Part shown: positions 1 through 9,235 of the stretch, piece after piece
Layout: every line of letters starts with the position of its first letter
Position numbering within the stretch: the stretch's first letter is position 1
Assembly: GCF_037198315.1 (NCBI RefSeq)
Contig: NZ_CP144913.1
Span: forward strand, 3,038,001-3,102,000
Source of the DNA: Janibacter sp. A1S7
GTDB lineage: Bacteria > Actinomycetota > Actinomycetes > Actinomycetales > Dermatophilaceae
Direction of reading: 5' to 3'
DNA length: 64,000 bases
Notes under the pieces: generated by a model
What the model was told of the DNA's origin: nothing
What the model saw: only the letters and a program-made list of their open reading frames with translations
Databases searched by the model: none
Program-made: the position numbers and the translations under genes

Positions 1-1
1 G

Positions 2-931
2 GCCACCGACGTCGGGGCGCCGACCGCGCAGTCGGGCCAGGTCGTCATCGACACCGTCGCGGCCGGCGTCAACCGTGCCGACGTCATGCAGCGCAAGGGT
101 CTCTACCCACCGCCGAAGGGGGCCTCCCCCCTGCCCGGCCTCGAGGTCTCGGGCACGGTCCGCGAGGTCGGCCCGGACGTCGAGGGCTGGTCCGTCGGCG
201 ACGAGGTCTGCGCACTCGTCGACGGAGGCGGTTACGCCGAGCAGGTGCTCGCGCCCGCTGCCCAGCTGTTGCCGGTCCCCCGGGGTGTGTCCGTGCGCGA
301 TGCCGCCGGGCTGCCCGAGGTCGCCTGCACGGTCTGGTCCAACGTCTTCCTGACCGCCAACCTCCAGCCGGGCGAGGTCTTCCTCGTGCACGGTGGCTCG
401 TCGGGCATCGGCACGATGGCGATCCAGCTGGCCAAGGCCGCCGGCGCCACCGTCGCGGTGACCGCCGGGACCGAGGAGAAGCTCGCCTTCTGCCGCGAGC
501 TCGGCGCGGACATCGCGATCAACTACCGCGAGCAGGACTTCGTGGAGGAGGTCCGCGCGGCCACCGACGGGCACGGCGCGGACGTCATCCTCGACGTCAT
601 GGGGGCGAAGTACCTGCCCCGCAACGTCGACCTGCTCGCGACGAACGGCCGGCTGGTCGTCATCGGCCTGATGGGCGGACGCACGGGCGAGCTCGACCTC
701 GGGAAGATGCTCAGCAAGCGGGCCGCGGTCATCGCGACGTCCCTGCGTGCCCGTCCCGCGGACGAGAAGGCCACGATCGTCGCGGCCGTGCGCGAGCACG
801 TGTGGCCGCTCGTCGAGGACGGCGCGGTGCGCCCGATCATCCAGGGCTCCCACCCGCTGGACCGGGCCGCCGACGCCCACCGCGAGCTCGAGGCAAGCGG
901 TCACATCGGCAAGATCCTGCTGACTCCCTGA
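2..931 (+). CDS. NAD(P)H:quinone oxidoreductase, PIG3/Qor type (5' end outside window)
   Basis: Medium-chain dehydrogenase/reductase family; such proteins pass electrons from NADPH to quinones in the cytosol. The reading frame is open from base 2, so the true start lies upstream; about 309 residues are visible. The N-terminal GroES-like part carries AAGVNRADVMQRKG and GLEVSGTV, typical of the zinc-free quinone reductase branch. The nucleotide-binding motif VHGGSSGIGTMAIQLAK follows, then DVILDVMGAKYL, and the end is HIGKILLTP. No structural zinc-binding Cys cluster is visible, which fits the PIG3 branch rather than alcohol dehydrogenases. It converges on the ABC operon and the two share a hairpin terminator. 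The family is clear; the physiological substrate is not. Confidence 0.9.
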   Translation, partial: ATDVGAPTAQSGQVVIDTVAAGVNRADVMQRKGLYPPPKGASPLPGLEVSGTVREVGPDVEGWSVGDEVCALVDGGGYAEQVLAPAAQLLPVPRGVSVRDAAGLPEVACTVWSNVFLTANLQPGEVFLVHGGSSGIGTMAIQLAKAAGATVAVTAGTEEKLAFCRELGADIAINYREQDFVEEVRAATDGHGADVILDVMGAKYLPRNVDLLATNGRLVVIGLMGGRTGELDLGKMLSKRAAVIATSLRARPADEKATIVAAVREHVWPLVEDGAVRPIIQGSHPLDRAADAHRELEASGHIGKILLTP

Positions 932-953
932 CGCCGAGGACCTTCCGCTGCCT

Positions 954-1011
954 CCGCTGGGTCGAGGTGGTGACGAGCACTCGGGTGCGCGGGATCACCT
1001 CGACCCAGCGG
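954..1011. terminator. Bidirectional hairpin terminator between convergent genes
   Basis: A perfect 16-bp inverted repeat (954-969 pairing with 996-1011) encloses a 26-nt loop that itself holds GCAC-TCGG-GTGC. The right arm is the last five codons and stop of the minus-strand ATPase gene. There is no U-tract, as is usual in high-GC actinomycetes. Confidence 0.75.
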
Positions 1012-1714
1012 TGAGCCGGCCGTCGTCGAGGTGCCAGCACGCGGCGGCGACCGCGGCGACCTCCGGGTCGTGCGTGGCCAGCAGGACGATCCCGCCACGG
1101 CGGGCGATGTCCTCCACCAGCGAGACCACCCGCTCGCGGGTGTCGTGGTCGAGCTCGGAGGTGGGCTCGTCCGCGAGCAGCAGCACACCCCCTTCGTCCA
1201 GGCGAAGGGAGGCCAGGGCCAGCCCGCGGGCGACGGCCACGCGCTGGCGCTGGCCCCCGGAGAGCTCCTCGGCGAGGTGACCGGCGTGCTCGCCGAGTCC
1301 GACGGCGGCCAGCGCCTCGTCGGCACGTCTGGTCGCGTCGGTACCGGCCGTGCCGGCCGCCAGGAGGGGGACGGCCACGTTGTCCCTGGCGGTGAGCACC
1401 TCGGCCAGGGCGCTGCCCTGCGGGATGAGGACCGCGCCCGCGGCGCGGGAGGACTCCTCGTCACCGATGGTCTGCCCGTCGAGCAACACGGTGCCCTCGA
1501 CCTGCTGGTGCCCGAGCAGCCCGCCGACGGCCCACAGCAACGAGGTCTTGCCGGCGCCCGAGTGCCCGGTGACCGCGGTGACCTCGCCGGGCCGGGCGGT
1601 CGCGACGACGTCACCGAGCGCGCGCAGGTCGCCGTAGACCACCCCGAGTCCATCGAGCACGAGATCGGCGGACGCCGCTCCCGCGGCGGACTCCGGGCGC
1701 GTGGCCTGGCTCAT
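995..1714 (-). CDS. ABC transporter ATP-binding protein (second ATPase of exporter operon)
   Basis: 239-residue nucleotide-binding domain that would power the FtsX-type permease encoded at 2544-5570. Walker A is GHSGAGKT at residues 50-57, the signature is the canonical LSGGQRQRVAVARG, and Walker B is VLLLADEP followed by TSELD and the H-loop LLATHDPE. The ATG at 1714 is chosen over an in-frame ATG at 1744 because it forms an ATGA overlap with the stop of the upstream ATPase and sits behind GAGGAGGAG. It is the third gene of the operon permease-ATPase-ATPase. The family resembles LolD/MacB-type exporters; the cargo is unknown. Confidence 0.9.
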   Translation of the reverse strand: MSQATRPESAAGAASADLVLDGLGVVYGDLRALGDVVATARPGEVTAVTGHSGAGKTSLLWAVGGLLGHQQVEGTVLLDGQTIGDEESSRAAGAVLIPQGSALAEVLTARDNVAVPLLAAGTAGTDATRRADEALAAVGLGEHAGHLAEELSGGQRQRVAVARGLALASLRLDEGGVLLLADEPTSELDHDTRERVVSLVEDIARRGGIVLLATHDPEVAAVAAACWHLDDGRLTAGSR

Positions 1715-2547
1715 CGCTCCTCCTCGCCGGACATCAGCAGCCACTGACCGTCCTCGTCCTGGTGCACCCGCACGAGGGTTCCGGGCGGGAAGGCCCCCAG
1801 TGCCGGTGGCGGCAGCGGCAACGAGCCGTCCGCGGCGACGACGGAGTACTCCTCGCCGCTGCGGCCCTCACCGCCGACGCGACCGTCGCGGATGGTCACG
1901 GTGCGTGGGAAGGCCCGCGCCACGTCCGGGTCGTGGGTGACGACGACCACCGTCGTCCCGAGCGTGCGGCCCACCTCCGCCAGCGCGTCGAGGACGACGT
2001 CGCGGGACTCGTGGTCGAGCTGGCTCGTCGGCTCGTCACCCAGGAGCAGCCCGGGACCTCCGGCGAGGGCGACGCCGAGCGCGGCCAGCTGGAGCTGGCC
2101 GGGGGTGAGCCGCTCGAGCGGCTGGTCGGCGACGTCGCTCAGCCCGAGGAGGGCGAGCAGCTCGTCGATGGCGGGCACGTCCCGGCCGCTGCGGCCTGCC
2201 GGCTGCTGGGCGAAGTCGATGTTGCCCCGGACGCTCAGCCACGGCAGGTGGTTGCGTGCGGCTCCCTGCAGGACGATGCCGACGTCGCCGGCGCGGAAGG
2301 CGTCGATCTCGCCCTCGGTCATCGCCGACAGCTCGTGCTCCCCGACGTGGATCCGCCCCGCGCTCGGACGCAGCAGCCCACCGAAGAGCGCGAGCAGGGT
2401 CGACTTGCCCGCGCCGCTCGGGCCGAGCAGCGCGATCTGCTCCCCCGCCGCGACGGTGAGGTCGACACCGGAGAGGGCCGCGACGTCATGGCCCTCCGCG
2501 CGGTAGATGTGCACGAGTCCGTGGGTGCGCACGGTCAGCCCGCTCAT
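1711..2547 (-). CDS. ABC transporter ATP-binding protein with degenerate signature motif
   Basis: 278-residue ATPase. Walker A GPSGAGKST is near residues 43-51 and Walker B GLLLGDEPTSQLD is intact, but the usual LSGGQ is LTPGQLQLAALG, so this subunit may hydrolyse ATP poorly or only as part of a heterodimer with the canonical ATPase downstream. After the normal fold there is a C-terminal extension of about 50 residues, rich in Gly, Pro and Glu (ending MSGEEER). The start overlaps the permease stop (ATGA at 2544-2547) and the stop overlaps the next ATPase start, so all three are translationally coupled. One catalytically weak and one normal ATPase would match heterodimeric ABC exporters; that is inference. 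Confidence 0.9.
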   Translation of the reverse strand: MSGLTVRTHGLVHIYRAEGHDVAALSGVDLTVAAGEQIALLGPSGAGKSTLLALFGGLLRPSAGRIHVGEHELSAMTEGEIDAFRAGDVGIVLQGAARNHLPWLSVRGNIDFAQQPAGRSGRDVPAIDELLALLGLSDVADQPLERLTPGQLQLAALGVALAGGPGLLLGDEPTSQLDHESRDVVLDALAEVGRTLGTTVVVVTHDPDVARAFPRTVTIRDGRVGGEGRSGEEYSVVAADGSLPLPPPALGAFPPGTLVRVHQDEDGQWLLMSGEEER

Positions 2548-5500
2548 GACGACTCACCCCTCACCGCGGCGGGGCGCACCCGGCGCGCCACCGCAGCGGC
2601 GATGGCCAGGGCGAGCCCGAGCAGCACGGCGGCGACCACCACGGTCGTGACCAGCACGGTCGGCCAGTGCGGGGACAGGTCCGGCGCGGGGACCGCTGCC
2701 GGCGTGGTGAAGAGCGGGATCGACGGCATCGCCAGCCGTGACCCGAGCAGTGAGCAGGCGGCCCCGAGGACGACGCCGACGGCGACCGTCACCAGGTGCT
2801 CGGTGCGCAGCGAGCGGGCGATCGCGCGCTGGCCGACCCCGCTGATGCGCAGCGCGGCGAGGTCCCGTGCCGCGGCCCGCCAGCCGGTGACCGCGAGGAT
2901 GACGAGCACGAGTGCGGCGAGCAGGACGGCGAGTGCGCCGCCGATGACGGCCAGCTGCAGCCCCCACCCGGAGGCGGACTCGTCGAAGACGCGATCGGCG
3001 TCCTGCGTCGTCGTCACCGAGCGGATGGGCGCGCCCTCCTCGGCGAGGACGTCACCGGCCCGCTCGATCGCTGCCGGGGAGGCGTCGGCGAGCCAGATCT
3101 GCTTGTCGGCACGGGTGGCGATCTCACCGTTGACCCGCGACAGGGCGGGCAGGGAGAGCAGCACACCCCGGTCGGTCACGGCCGGCAGGGCGGCCACGTG
3201 CTGGTCGACGACGACGCCCGTCTGGCCGCCGGAGACGTCGATGACCTCGAGCTCGTCCCCCACCTCGACCTCGGGCGAGCTGACGATCGCCGGCACCGGC
3301 CGGGGCACGTCGGTGACGTAGGTCGTCACGTCCGCGCCGTCGGCCGCCCCGACGTGGAGGCGCAGCTGGTCCCCCGTCGCGCTCACGTCGACGCCGGTGC
3401 CGCTGTCGACGAGGTCGGAGGTCCACGTGCTCCCGTCCGCCACGGGAAGGCGCTCGCCGCCGACGGCGAGGTCGGTGATCGTCACGGTGCCGCGCACCTG
3501 TGACCCGGTGTCCCCGGAGACGGCCACGGTCAGGCCGGCGAGACGGCAGTGGTCGGAGCAGTACAGGGAGGTGTCGACCTTCGTCCGGCCCGACCTCGTG
3601 GGGCCGAGGGTCGCCAGTGCCGTGGAGCGGTTGCCGCCGTCGGGGGTGGTCATCTCCACGCGCAGCTCAGGGGGCGCGCCGCCGGAGCCCTCGAGGTCCC
3701 AGCCGACCGTGGCGGTCGCGTTGCCCGCGGGCAGGATGATCGGCTGCTGCTCCGGGAGGGCGAGCGCCTCGAGGTCGAGGTCCCGCAGGGCCGAGGGGTG
3801 GGCGACCTGCCGCAGGCGCTCGGGGTCGACGGCGATGGTCGCCGACGAGGTCTCGTCGTGTGGACGGATCACGGCGACGGGCGCGGCCGTGATGCCCTTG
3901 TCCCGCAGGGCCGCTGCCGCATCGAGCAGGCCCGGCGCGGACGATGCGGAGATCGACGCGACGGCGTGGGCGCCGGTCTCCAGCTCCGCCCTCGCCTGAC
4001 GGTTCTGGTCGGCGACGACGACCGCGTTGGCGCCGAAGACCGCGACCGCCGTGGCGACGGTCGTCACGACGAGCACGCGGCGGGCCGCGGGCCGACGTGC
4101 GATGGCGTGGCCGGAGATGGCGGCGGCGACCCGGCCACGACGCACCGCCGCGCTCGCCCGACGCGCGGCCAGGCTCGGGACGACACGCGCGGCGAGGACG
4201 CCCACGGCGATGGCCAGCAGGGTCGGGGTGGCCAGCGCGGCAGGGCCGCTCAGGACGCCGGTCGACAGACCGGCGACGCCGAGCAGCGCCAGGACGACGA
4301 CGACGGCCTCGACGACCATGGACCCATCCGCGGTCGAGGGTCGTACCGAGCGCAGGAGGTCGTTGACGCTCTCGCGCAGGACGGGGCGGGCCGCGAAGTA
4401 GACCGCGAGCACCGAGACGAGGAGCGCACCGAGCACCCAGGGCAGGACCGTCAGGGGCACCTCGAAGGGCAGGTCGGGCGGCAGCAGCCAGCGCCGGACC
4501 ACCACGGCCATCCCGAGGGCCACGAGGAGTCCCAGCGGCAGGCCGAGCAGCACCGGGACACTCAGCTCGGTCAGCAGCAGGCGCCGCGCACCCGTGCGGG
4601 AGCGGCCCCGCAGGCGCGAGAGGGCCACGTCGTGCCGACGCTGGTCGACGGCTGACTGGGCGACGAGGAAGAGCACCAGGACCGACAGCAGTGCCAGCTG
4701 GACCATGACGAAGGGGATGATCACATCGGTCTGGGCCCGCCCGGTCGAGATCCCGTCGACGAGCGCCTGCGCCGACTCGTCGACCCGCAGCTCGGGGTGC
4801 TTCTCGGCGAGGGCCGTCGCCGCGTCGGCGGCCCTCGGCATGGCCTCGAGGGTGGCCCGGTCGGGGTCGAGCGGGAGGATGGCATAGGCGACCGCGTGGG
4901 GGAAGGAGTCCGCGAAGGTCGCGTCGACGGTGAGGAAGTCATCCAGCGCCGGCACGTTGTCCATGTCCGGCTGGGGCACGCCGGACTTGCCGTCGGGGCG
5001 GTCGCCGAGCCAGTAGCCGGGAGCGTCCCGGGTCACCTGGTAGATGCCGACCACGGTCAGCTCGACCGGTGGTAGGTCCTGCTCGAACCGGGTGTACTTC
5101 TGCTGGCCGATCTCGAAGGTCCTCCCGGGCTTCCACCCCCACGCCTTCGCGTCCGCCGAGGAGATGATGATCTCGCCCGCCGACGACGGGCAGGCGCCCT
5201 CGATCTCGAGGTGCTCGCACATCCCGGTACGGGACCGGATGACGACCGGCGAGGGCTTCTTGCCCTCCTGCGGGACGACCGTCGTCCCGTGTCGCACGGC
5301 CTCGATCGGGTCCTGCGACACGTCGGTGAGGGCATCCGGGAGGATCTCGGTGATCTCCGACGGGAGGACGTCGCGGTCCTCGGAAGAGCGCCCCTGCGAG
5401 ATGGCGGTGGCCGCGACCACCGGGCCGGCCTCCTCGACGGCGACCCGCATCAGCCCTTGGTCGACGCTGCGCGCGAAGACCGGCGCGAAGACGGCGCAGG

Positions 5501-5570
5501 TGGCCACGAGGGCCGAGACGAGGGCAAGGGCGATGACCTGTCCCCTGCGGTGACGCAACGCTGCCCACAT
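2544..5570 (-). CDS. FtsX-like ABC transporter permease, double-length
   Basis: 1008-residue membrane protein. The first membrane segment is at residues 14-35 (IALALVSALVATCAVFAPVF), followed by a large extracytoplasmic region of about 240 residues, a three-helix FtsX core (VMVQLALLSVLVLFLVAQSAV onward), a second four-helix block near the middle, a second large extracytoplasmic region, and a final FtsX core ending in LALAIAAAVARRVRP. Two FtsX cores in one chain is the layout of large actinobacterial permeases that need no second permease. Start MWAALRHRRGQ at 5570 is chosen because upstream codons look non-coding (Arg/Pro-rich) and GAAGGGAG lies about 11 nt ahead. First gene of the operon with the two ATPases; substrate unknown (lipid, peptide or antibiotic export are typical). 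Confidence 0.88.
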   Translation of the reverse strand: MWAALRHRRGQVIALALVSALVATCAVFAPVFARSVDQGLMRVAVEEAGPVVAATAISQGRSSEDRDVLPSEITEILPDALTDVSQDPIEAVRHGTTVVPQEGKKPSPVVIRSRTGMCEHLEIEGACPSSAGEIIISSADAKAWGWKPGRTFEIGQQKYTRFEQDLPPVELTVVGIYQVTRDAPGYWLGDRPDGKSGVPQPDMDNVPALDDFLTVDATFADSFPHAVAYAILPLDPDRATLEAMPRAADAATALAEKHPELRVDESAQALVDGISTGRAQTDVIIPFVMVQLALLSVLVLFLVAQSAVDQRRHDVALSRLRGRSRTGARRLLLTELSVPVLLGLPLGLLVALGMAVVVRRWLLPPDLPFEVPLTVLPWVLGALLVSVLAVYFAARPVLRESVNDLLRSVRPSTADGSMVVEAVVVVLALLGVAGLSTGVLSGPAALATPTLLAIAVGVLAARVVPSLAARRASAAVRRGRVAAAISGHAIARRPAARRVLVVTTVATAVAVFGANAVVVADQNRQARAELETGAHAVASISASSAPGLLDAAAALRDKGITAAPVAVIRPHDETSSATIAVDPERLRQVAHPSALRDLDLEALALPEQQPIILPAGNATATVGWDLEGSGGAPPELRVEMTTPDGGNRSTALATLGPTRSGRTKVDTSLYCSDHCRLAGLTVAVSGDTGSQVRGTVTITDLAVGGERLPVADGSTWTSDLVDSGTGVDVSATGDQLRLHVGAADGADVTTYVTDVPRPVPAIVSSPEVEVGDELEVIDVSGGQTGVVVDQHVAALPAVTDRGVLLSLPALSRVNGEIATRADKQIWLADASPAAIERAGDVLAEEGAPIRSVTTTQDADRVFDESASGWGLQLAVIGGALAVLLAALVLVILAVTGWRAAARDLAALRISGVGQRAIARSLRTEHLVTVAVGVVLGAACSLLGSRLAMPSIPLFTTPAAVPAPDLSPHWPTVLVTTVVVAAVLLGLALAIAAAVARRVRPAAVRGESS

Positions 5571-5626
5571 CCGGTGCGGCTCTCCCTTCGGCCGCAGGCC
5601 ACGGTAGAGGCCCACACCGTGGGATG

Positions 5627-5652
5627 GGGGTTTACCGGTGCACCGATGTGGC
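5627..5652 (-). repeat. Possible degenerate copy of the intergenic repeat
   Basis: GGGGGTTTACCGGTGCACCG resembles the core of the repeat at 9133-9202 (GGGTTTACCGGGTGACCCGAT). It lies in the gap between the permease and the FAD dehydrogenase. Only the core is recognisable. Confidence 0.35.
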
Positions 5653-5701
5653 CGGGTCGCCTCGGGCGGAGGTGAGCACGCCCGACCCGGGGCGAAGGGG
5701 G

Positions 5702-7366
5702 TCAGTCGCCCAGCTCGGTGCCCATCGCTCGACCGGCGGTGCGGCCGGAGAAGATGCATCCGCCGAGGAAGGTCCCCTCGAGCGCCCGGTAGCCGTGCAG
5801 GCCACCGCCACCGAAGCCGGAGGCCTCGCCCGCGGCGTACAGCCCACGGATCGGCGCGCCGTCATGGCCGAGGACACGACCGGACAGGTCCGTCTCGAAG
5901 CCGCCGAGCGTCTTGCGGGAGAGGATGTGCAGCTTCACGCCGACGAGCGGGCCCTTCCCGGGGTCCTGCAGCTTGTGCGGCGGGTAGGCGCGCTTGGAGA
6001 TCTTGTCGCCGATGTAGGAGCGGGCCACCCGCATCGCGGCGATCTGGGCGTCCTTCGAGTAGGCGTTGTCGAGCTGGGCGTCACGTTCGTCGAGCTGGCG
6101 CTTGACGTGCTCGACGTCGAGGGTCGGCTCGCCCTCCTCGACGAGGCCGTTCATCTTCGCGACGAGTTCCTCGACGGTGTCGGCGAGGACGAAGTCGGCG
6201 CCCTTGTCCAGGAAGGCCTGCATCGACGGGGTGACATCGGCCAGCGAGCGCTTGCGCAGCACGCCCCGGACGTCCTTGCCGGTGAGGTCCGCGTTCTGCT
6301 CCGAGCCCGAGAGTGCGAACTCCTTGCCGGCGACGGAGCGGTTGGTGACGAACCAGCTGTGGTCGTGCCCGGTGGCGCGCAGGTGGGCGAGCGTGCCGAG
6401 GGTGTCGTACCCGGGCAGCAGCGGGGCGGGCAGGCGGTTGCCCTCCGCGTCGAGCCACACCGAGCTGGGTCCGGGCAGGATCCGGATGCCGTGTCGGTCC
6501 CAGATGGGCGTGTGGTTGCGGATGCCCTCGACGTAGTGCCACATCCGGTCGCGGTTGATCAGGCGACCGCCGGCCTCCTGCGTGATGGCGATCATCCGGC
6601 CGTCGACGTGGGCCGGCACGCCGGTGACCATGTGCGTCGGCGGCTCACCGAGGCGTTGCGGCCAGTTCTCCCGGACGAGGTCGTGGTTGCCACCGATGCC
6701 TCCGGAGGCGACGAGGACGACCGGCGCGCGCAGCTCGAAACCGCCGACCGGGTCGCGGTTGGTCGCCACTCCCCGCTCGGCGCCGTCCTCGGCCAGCCGC
6801 ACCCCACGGACACCGGTGACCACACCCCCTTCGACGATCAGCTCGTCCACACGATGGCGGTGGGCGTAGGTGACCAGTCCCCGATCACGGGCCTCCTCCA
6901 CGCGGCGGGCGAAGGGGGCGACCACCCCCGGCCCCGTGCCCCAGGTGATGTGGAAGCGGGGCACGGAGTTGCCGTGCCCGTGGGCGGACCCGTCACCGCG
7001 CTCGGCCCACCCGACGAGCGGGAACCAGCGCATCCCCTGCTCGTGCAGCCAGGCGCGCTTCTCGCCCGCGGCGAAGTCGAGGTAGGCCTTCGCCCACTCG
7101 CGCGGCCAGTGGTCCTCCTCGCGGTCGAAGCCGGCGGTGTTCATCCAGTCGGAGTACGCGAGATCGGATGAGTCCCTGATGCCCAGGCGGCGCTGCTCGG
7201 GGCTGTCGACGAAGAACAACCCGCCGAAGGACCAGTGCGCCTGGGCGCCGAGGCTGGCCCGGCTCTCCTGGTCGAGGAGCAGGACCCGGCGCCCCGCGTC
7301 GGTCAGCTCTGCGGCGGCGACCAGTCCGGCGAGGCCGTGGCCCACGACAATGGCATCAGCATCCAT
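5702..7366 (-). CDS. FAD-binding dehydrogenase (KstD/fumarate-reductase flavoprotein family)
   Basis: 554-residue flavoprotein of the FAD_binding_2 family, which includes 3-ketosteroid dehydrogenases and fumarate reductase flavoproteins. The dinucleotide-binding motif AIVVGHGLAGLVAAAE is at residues 5-20; the N-terminal region continues QAHWSFGGLFFVDSPEQRRLG, with a mid-protein VLVASGGIGGNHDLV and a C-terminal FAD motif GLYAAGEASGFGGGG plus GTFLGGCIFSGRTAG. There is no signal peptide. It stands alone between an ABC operon and a divergent phosphoesterase. Proteins like this are often annotated as KstD by distant similarity; I see no steroid-catabolism neighbour, so the substrate is left open. 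Confidence 0.85.
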   Translation of the reverse strand: MDADAIVVGHGLAGLVAAAELTDAGRRVLLLDQESRASLGAQAHWSFGGLFFVDSPEQRRLGIRDSSDLAYSDWMNTAGFDREEDHWPREWAKAYLDFAAGEKRAWLHEQGMRWFPLVGWAERGDGSAHGHGNSVPRFHITWGTGPGVVAPFARRVEEARDRGLVTYAHRHRVDELIVEGGVVTGVRGVRLAEDGAERGVATNRDPVGGFELRAPVVLVASGGIGGNHDLVRENWPQRLGEPPTHMVTGVPAHVDGRMIAITQEAGGRLINRDRMWHYVEGIRNHTPIWDRHGIRILPGPSSVWLDAEGNRLPAPLLPGYDTLGTLAHLRATGHDHSWFVTNRSVAGKEFALSGSEQNADLTGKDVRGVLRKRSLADVTPSMQAFLDKGADFVLADTVEELVAKMNGLVEEGEPTLDVEHVKRQLDERDAQLDNAYSKDAQIAAMRVARSYIGDKISKRAYPPHKLQDPGKGPLVGVKLHILSRKTLGGFETDLSGRVLGHDGAPIRGLYAAGEASGFGGGGLHGYRALEGTFLGGCIFSGRTAGRAMGTELGD

Positions 7367-7422
7367 GAGGTGACCCTAGATCCCCGTACTCGTCAGTAGC
7401 AACAGTCCGCAGCCGCACGACC

Positions 7423-7428
7423 TACAGT
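7423..7428 (+). promoter_or_regulatory. -10 box for a leaderless transcript
   Basis: TACAGT lies 6 nt before the GTG start at 7435 and no Shine-Dalgarno is present, so transcription probably starts at the start codon. Confidence 0.55.
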
Positions 7429-7434
7429 GACCCC

Positions 7435-8961
7435 GTGCGATGGACTGCAGCCCTGCGCCCTGCGGCAGCCGCCCTGCTCGTCGCGGCCGCCACCCTCACC
7501 GGCGGACTGACCGTGGCGACGCTGTGGCCGGTGTCGGTGGAGACGACCTACTACGCCGCCGACGTGCGCCTCTCGCCCGTCTGGGAGCAGCGCTCGAGCA
7601 TCGGCGCGGAGACGGTCGTCGGCGGGATGTCCGCGGAGTTCGATGGCTTCGCGCCCGGGATCCGCGTGGAACCGCGCATCAAGCCAGAGATCACCGACCT
7701 CGTGGAGTCGGGCGACCTCGACCTGTCCACGCTCACGGTGGACGGGGACGAGCGCCAACGGCTCATCGGTGAGGCGGGCACGGGCATCGGTCTGCGTTTC
7801 CTCGGTGGAGCCGTTCTCGGTCTCGGTCTCGTCGCCCTCGGCACCGGCCTCTACCGGCGTGGCGTCCCCAGCGGCAGAACGGCTCTGGGCGCGGCGCTCG
7901 TCGCCGCCGTCACCTGCGCAGGCGCCGGTCTGGCGACCCAACGCACCTATACTCCCGAGCGGCTCGCGGCCCTGCACTCCAGCGGCCTGCTGGAGATGGC
8001 CGTGGCCAACCGGGGACTCTTCGGCGACGTGCGGCACCGCACCGACCAGGCCGCCCCGTACCTGCGCAACCTGCTCGCGCTGTCCAACGCGGTGCAGGCC
8101 GAGTACGCGCCGGTGGAGATCTCCGACGACAGCGCGCTGAAGGTGCTGCTCGTCTCCGACATCCACTCGGCCAACCAGTACTCCCTGATGCGCATGATCG
8201 TGCAGGAGCAGGACATCGACGTCGTCATCGACTCGGGCGACCTGATCAACTTCGGTCACTCGGCCGAGGCGCAGCTGACCAACCTCAACCAGGGCATCGC
8301 CTCCCTCGGTGTCCCCTACGTCTTCGTCCGGGGCAACCACGACGCGCTCTCCCCCGACGACACGGCGTTGATCGATCGGCTATCCGAGGTCGACAACGTG
8401 TACCTGGTGGAGCCGAAGCCCGGGGACTACCAGCAGGTGAGCATCGGTGGTCTGCGGATCGCCGGGTTCAACGACCCACGCACGTTCGGCCATCCGGCAA
8501 GCGAGGAGATGCACCAGAAGGAGCTCGAGGCCCGCGACGCGTGGGTCGAGGCCCTCGGCGACGGACAGGTGCCCGACCTGACCGTCGCACACAACCCACA
8601 GTCCCTCGAGGACGCGCCGGGTCGGCTGCGCATCAACGGTCACATGCACATCGCGGACCTCGAGGACAACCGGATCCAGGTCGGCACCTTCACCGGGGCC
8701 GGGAACCTGCGCCGCTTCACGTGGAACACCGACGGCGAACGCCTCGGACAGCCGAGCGCCTTCGACGTGCTCACGTTCGACGACGCGTGCCAGGCGAAGC
8801 GGCTGACCCGCTACGAGTACCGGTCCGTCATCGAGGGACGACCGACCTACGACTCGGTATCGGTGCTCAACGCCGGGCGCGTGGCCGAGCCGGCCCAGGA
8901 GGGACGCACCTGTGGCGGGGACTCGGTCGAGGTGGAGCCGCTGGGCGCCCCGGCGCCCTGA
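7435..8961 (+). CDS. Membrane-anchored metallophosphoesterase
   Basis: 508-residue calcineurin-like phosphoesterase. An N-terminal hydrophobic segment (residues 9-30) and two further segments near residues 120-165 place the catalytic domain outside the membrane or at its surface. Dinuclear metal-site motifs are complete: DIH (D242, H244), GDLINFGH (D269), GNHD (N301, H302), HNP, and INGHMHI. Start GTG at 7435; an arginine pair and a long hydrophobic run follow directly. The C-terminal region of about 60 residues contains two Cys that could form a disulfide. It is divergent from the FAD dehydrogenase with 68 bp between them. Substrate (phosphodiester, phosphomonoester or nucleotide) cannot be read from sequence. 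Confidence 0.88.
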   Translation: MRWTAALRPAAAALLVAAATLTGGLTVATLWPVSVETTYYAADVRLSPVWEQRSSIGAETVVGGMSAEFDGFAPGIRVEPRIKPEITDLVESGDLDLSTLTVDGDERQRLIGEAGTGIGLRFLGGAVLGLGLVALGTGLYRRGVPSGRTALGAALVAAVTCAGAGLATQRTYTPERLAALHSSGLLEMAVANRGLFGDVRHRTDQAAPYLRNLLALSNAVQAEYAPVEISDDSALKVLLVSDIHSANQYSLMRMIVQEQDIDVVIDSGDLINFGHSAEAQLTNLNQGIASLGVPYVFVRGNHDALSPDDTALIDRLSEVDNVYLVEPKPGDYQQVSIGGLRIAGFNDPRTFGHPASEEMHQKELEARDAWVEALGDGQVPDLTVAHNPQSLEDAPGRLRINGHMHIADLEDNRIQVGTFTGAGNLRRFTWNTDGERLGQPSAFDVLTFDDACQAKRLTRYEYRSVIEGRPTYDSVSVLNAGRVAEPAQEGRTCGGDSVEVEPLGAPAP

Positions 8962-9132
8962 GCCACCCCCTTCGCCCACGGTCGGTAGCGCTCGTCGGGT
9001 CGGGTCACCGCACGGTGGCCCGGTCACCCCGATCGAGCTGCGTTGCCTCTCGGTCGGCGGGAGGTATCGCGTCCGGCTCACGCTGTCCCGGGCACGTCGA
9101 CGGAGACGACCCACGGATGCGGTGGACAGCAG

Positions 9133-9202
9133 AAACCCCGGGTGCGCCGGAGTATGAAACTCGTGCGAACCCGGGGTTTACCGGGTGACCCGATAATCGT
9201 GG
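9133..9202 (-). repeat. Intergenic repeat, copy 1 (with intact hairpin)
   Basis: In the 274-bp gap between convergent genes. A perfect 11-bp inverted repeat AAACCCCGGGT / ACCCGGGGTTT (9133-9143, 9169-9179) surrounds a block containing AAACTCGTGCGA, followed by TTACCGGGTGACCCGATAAT. Read on the minus strand it matches copies at 25973-26050 and 27342-27405: CGATTATCGGGTCACCCGGT, a spacer, then CACGAGTT. It may also terminate both flanking genes. The rest of the gap (8962-9132) shows no gene or other clear signal. Confidence 0.75.
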
Positions 9203-9235
9203 GGGTTGGGCGAGCGGGCCGCCCCACCCCTGCAC

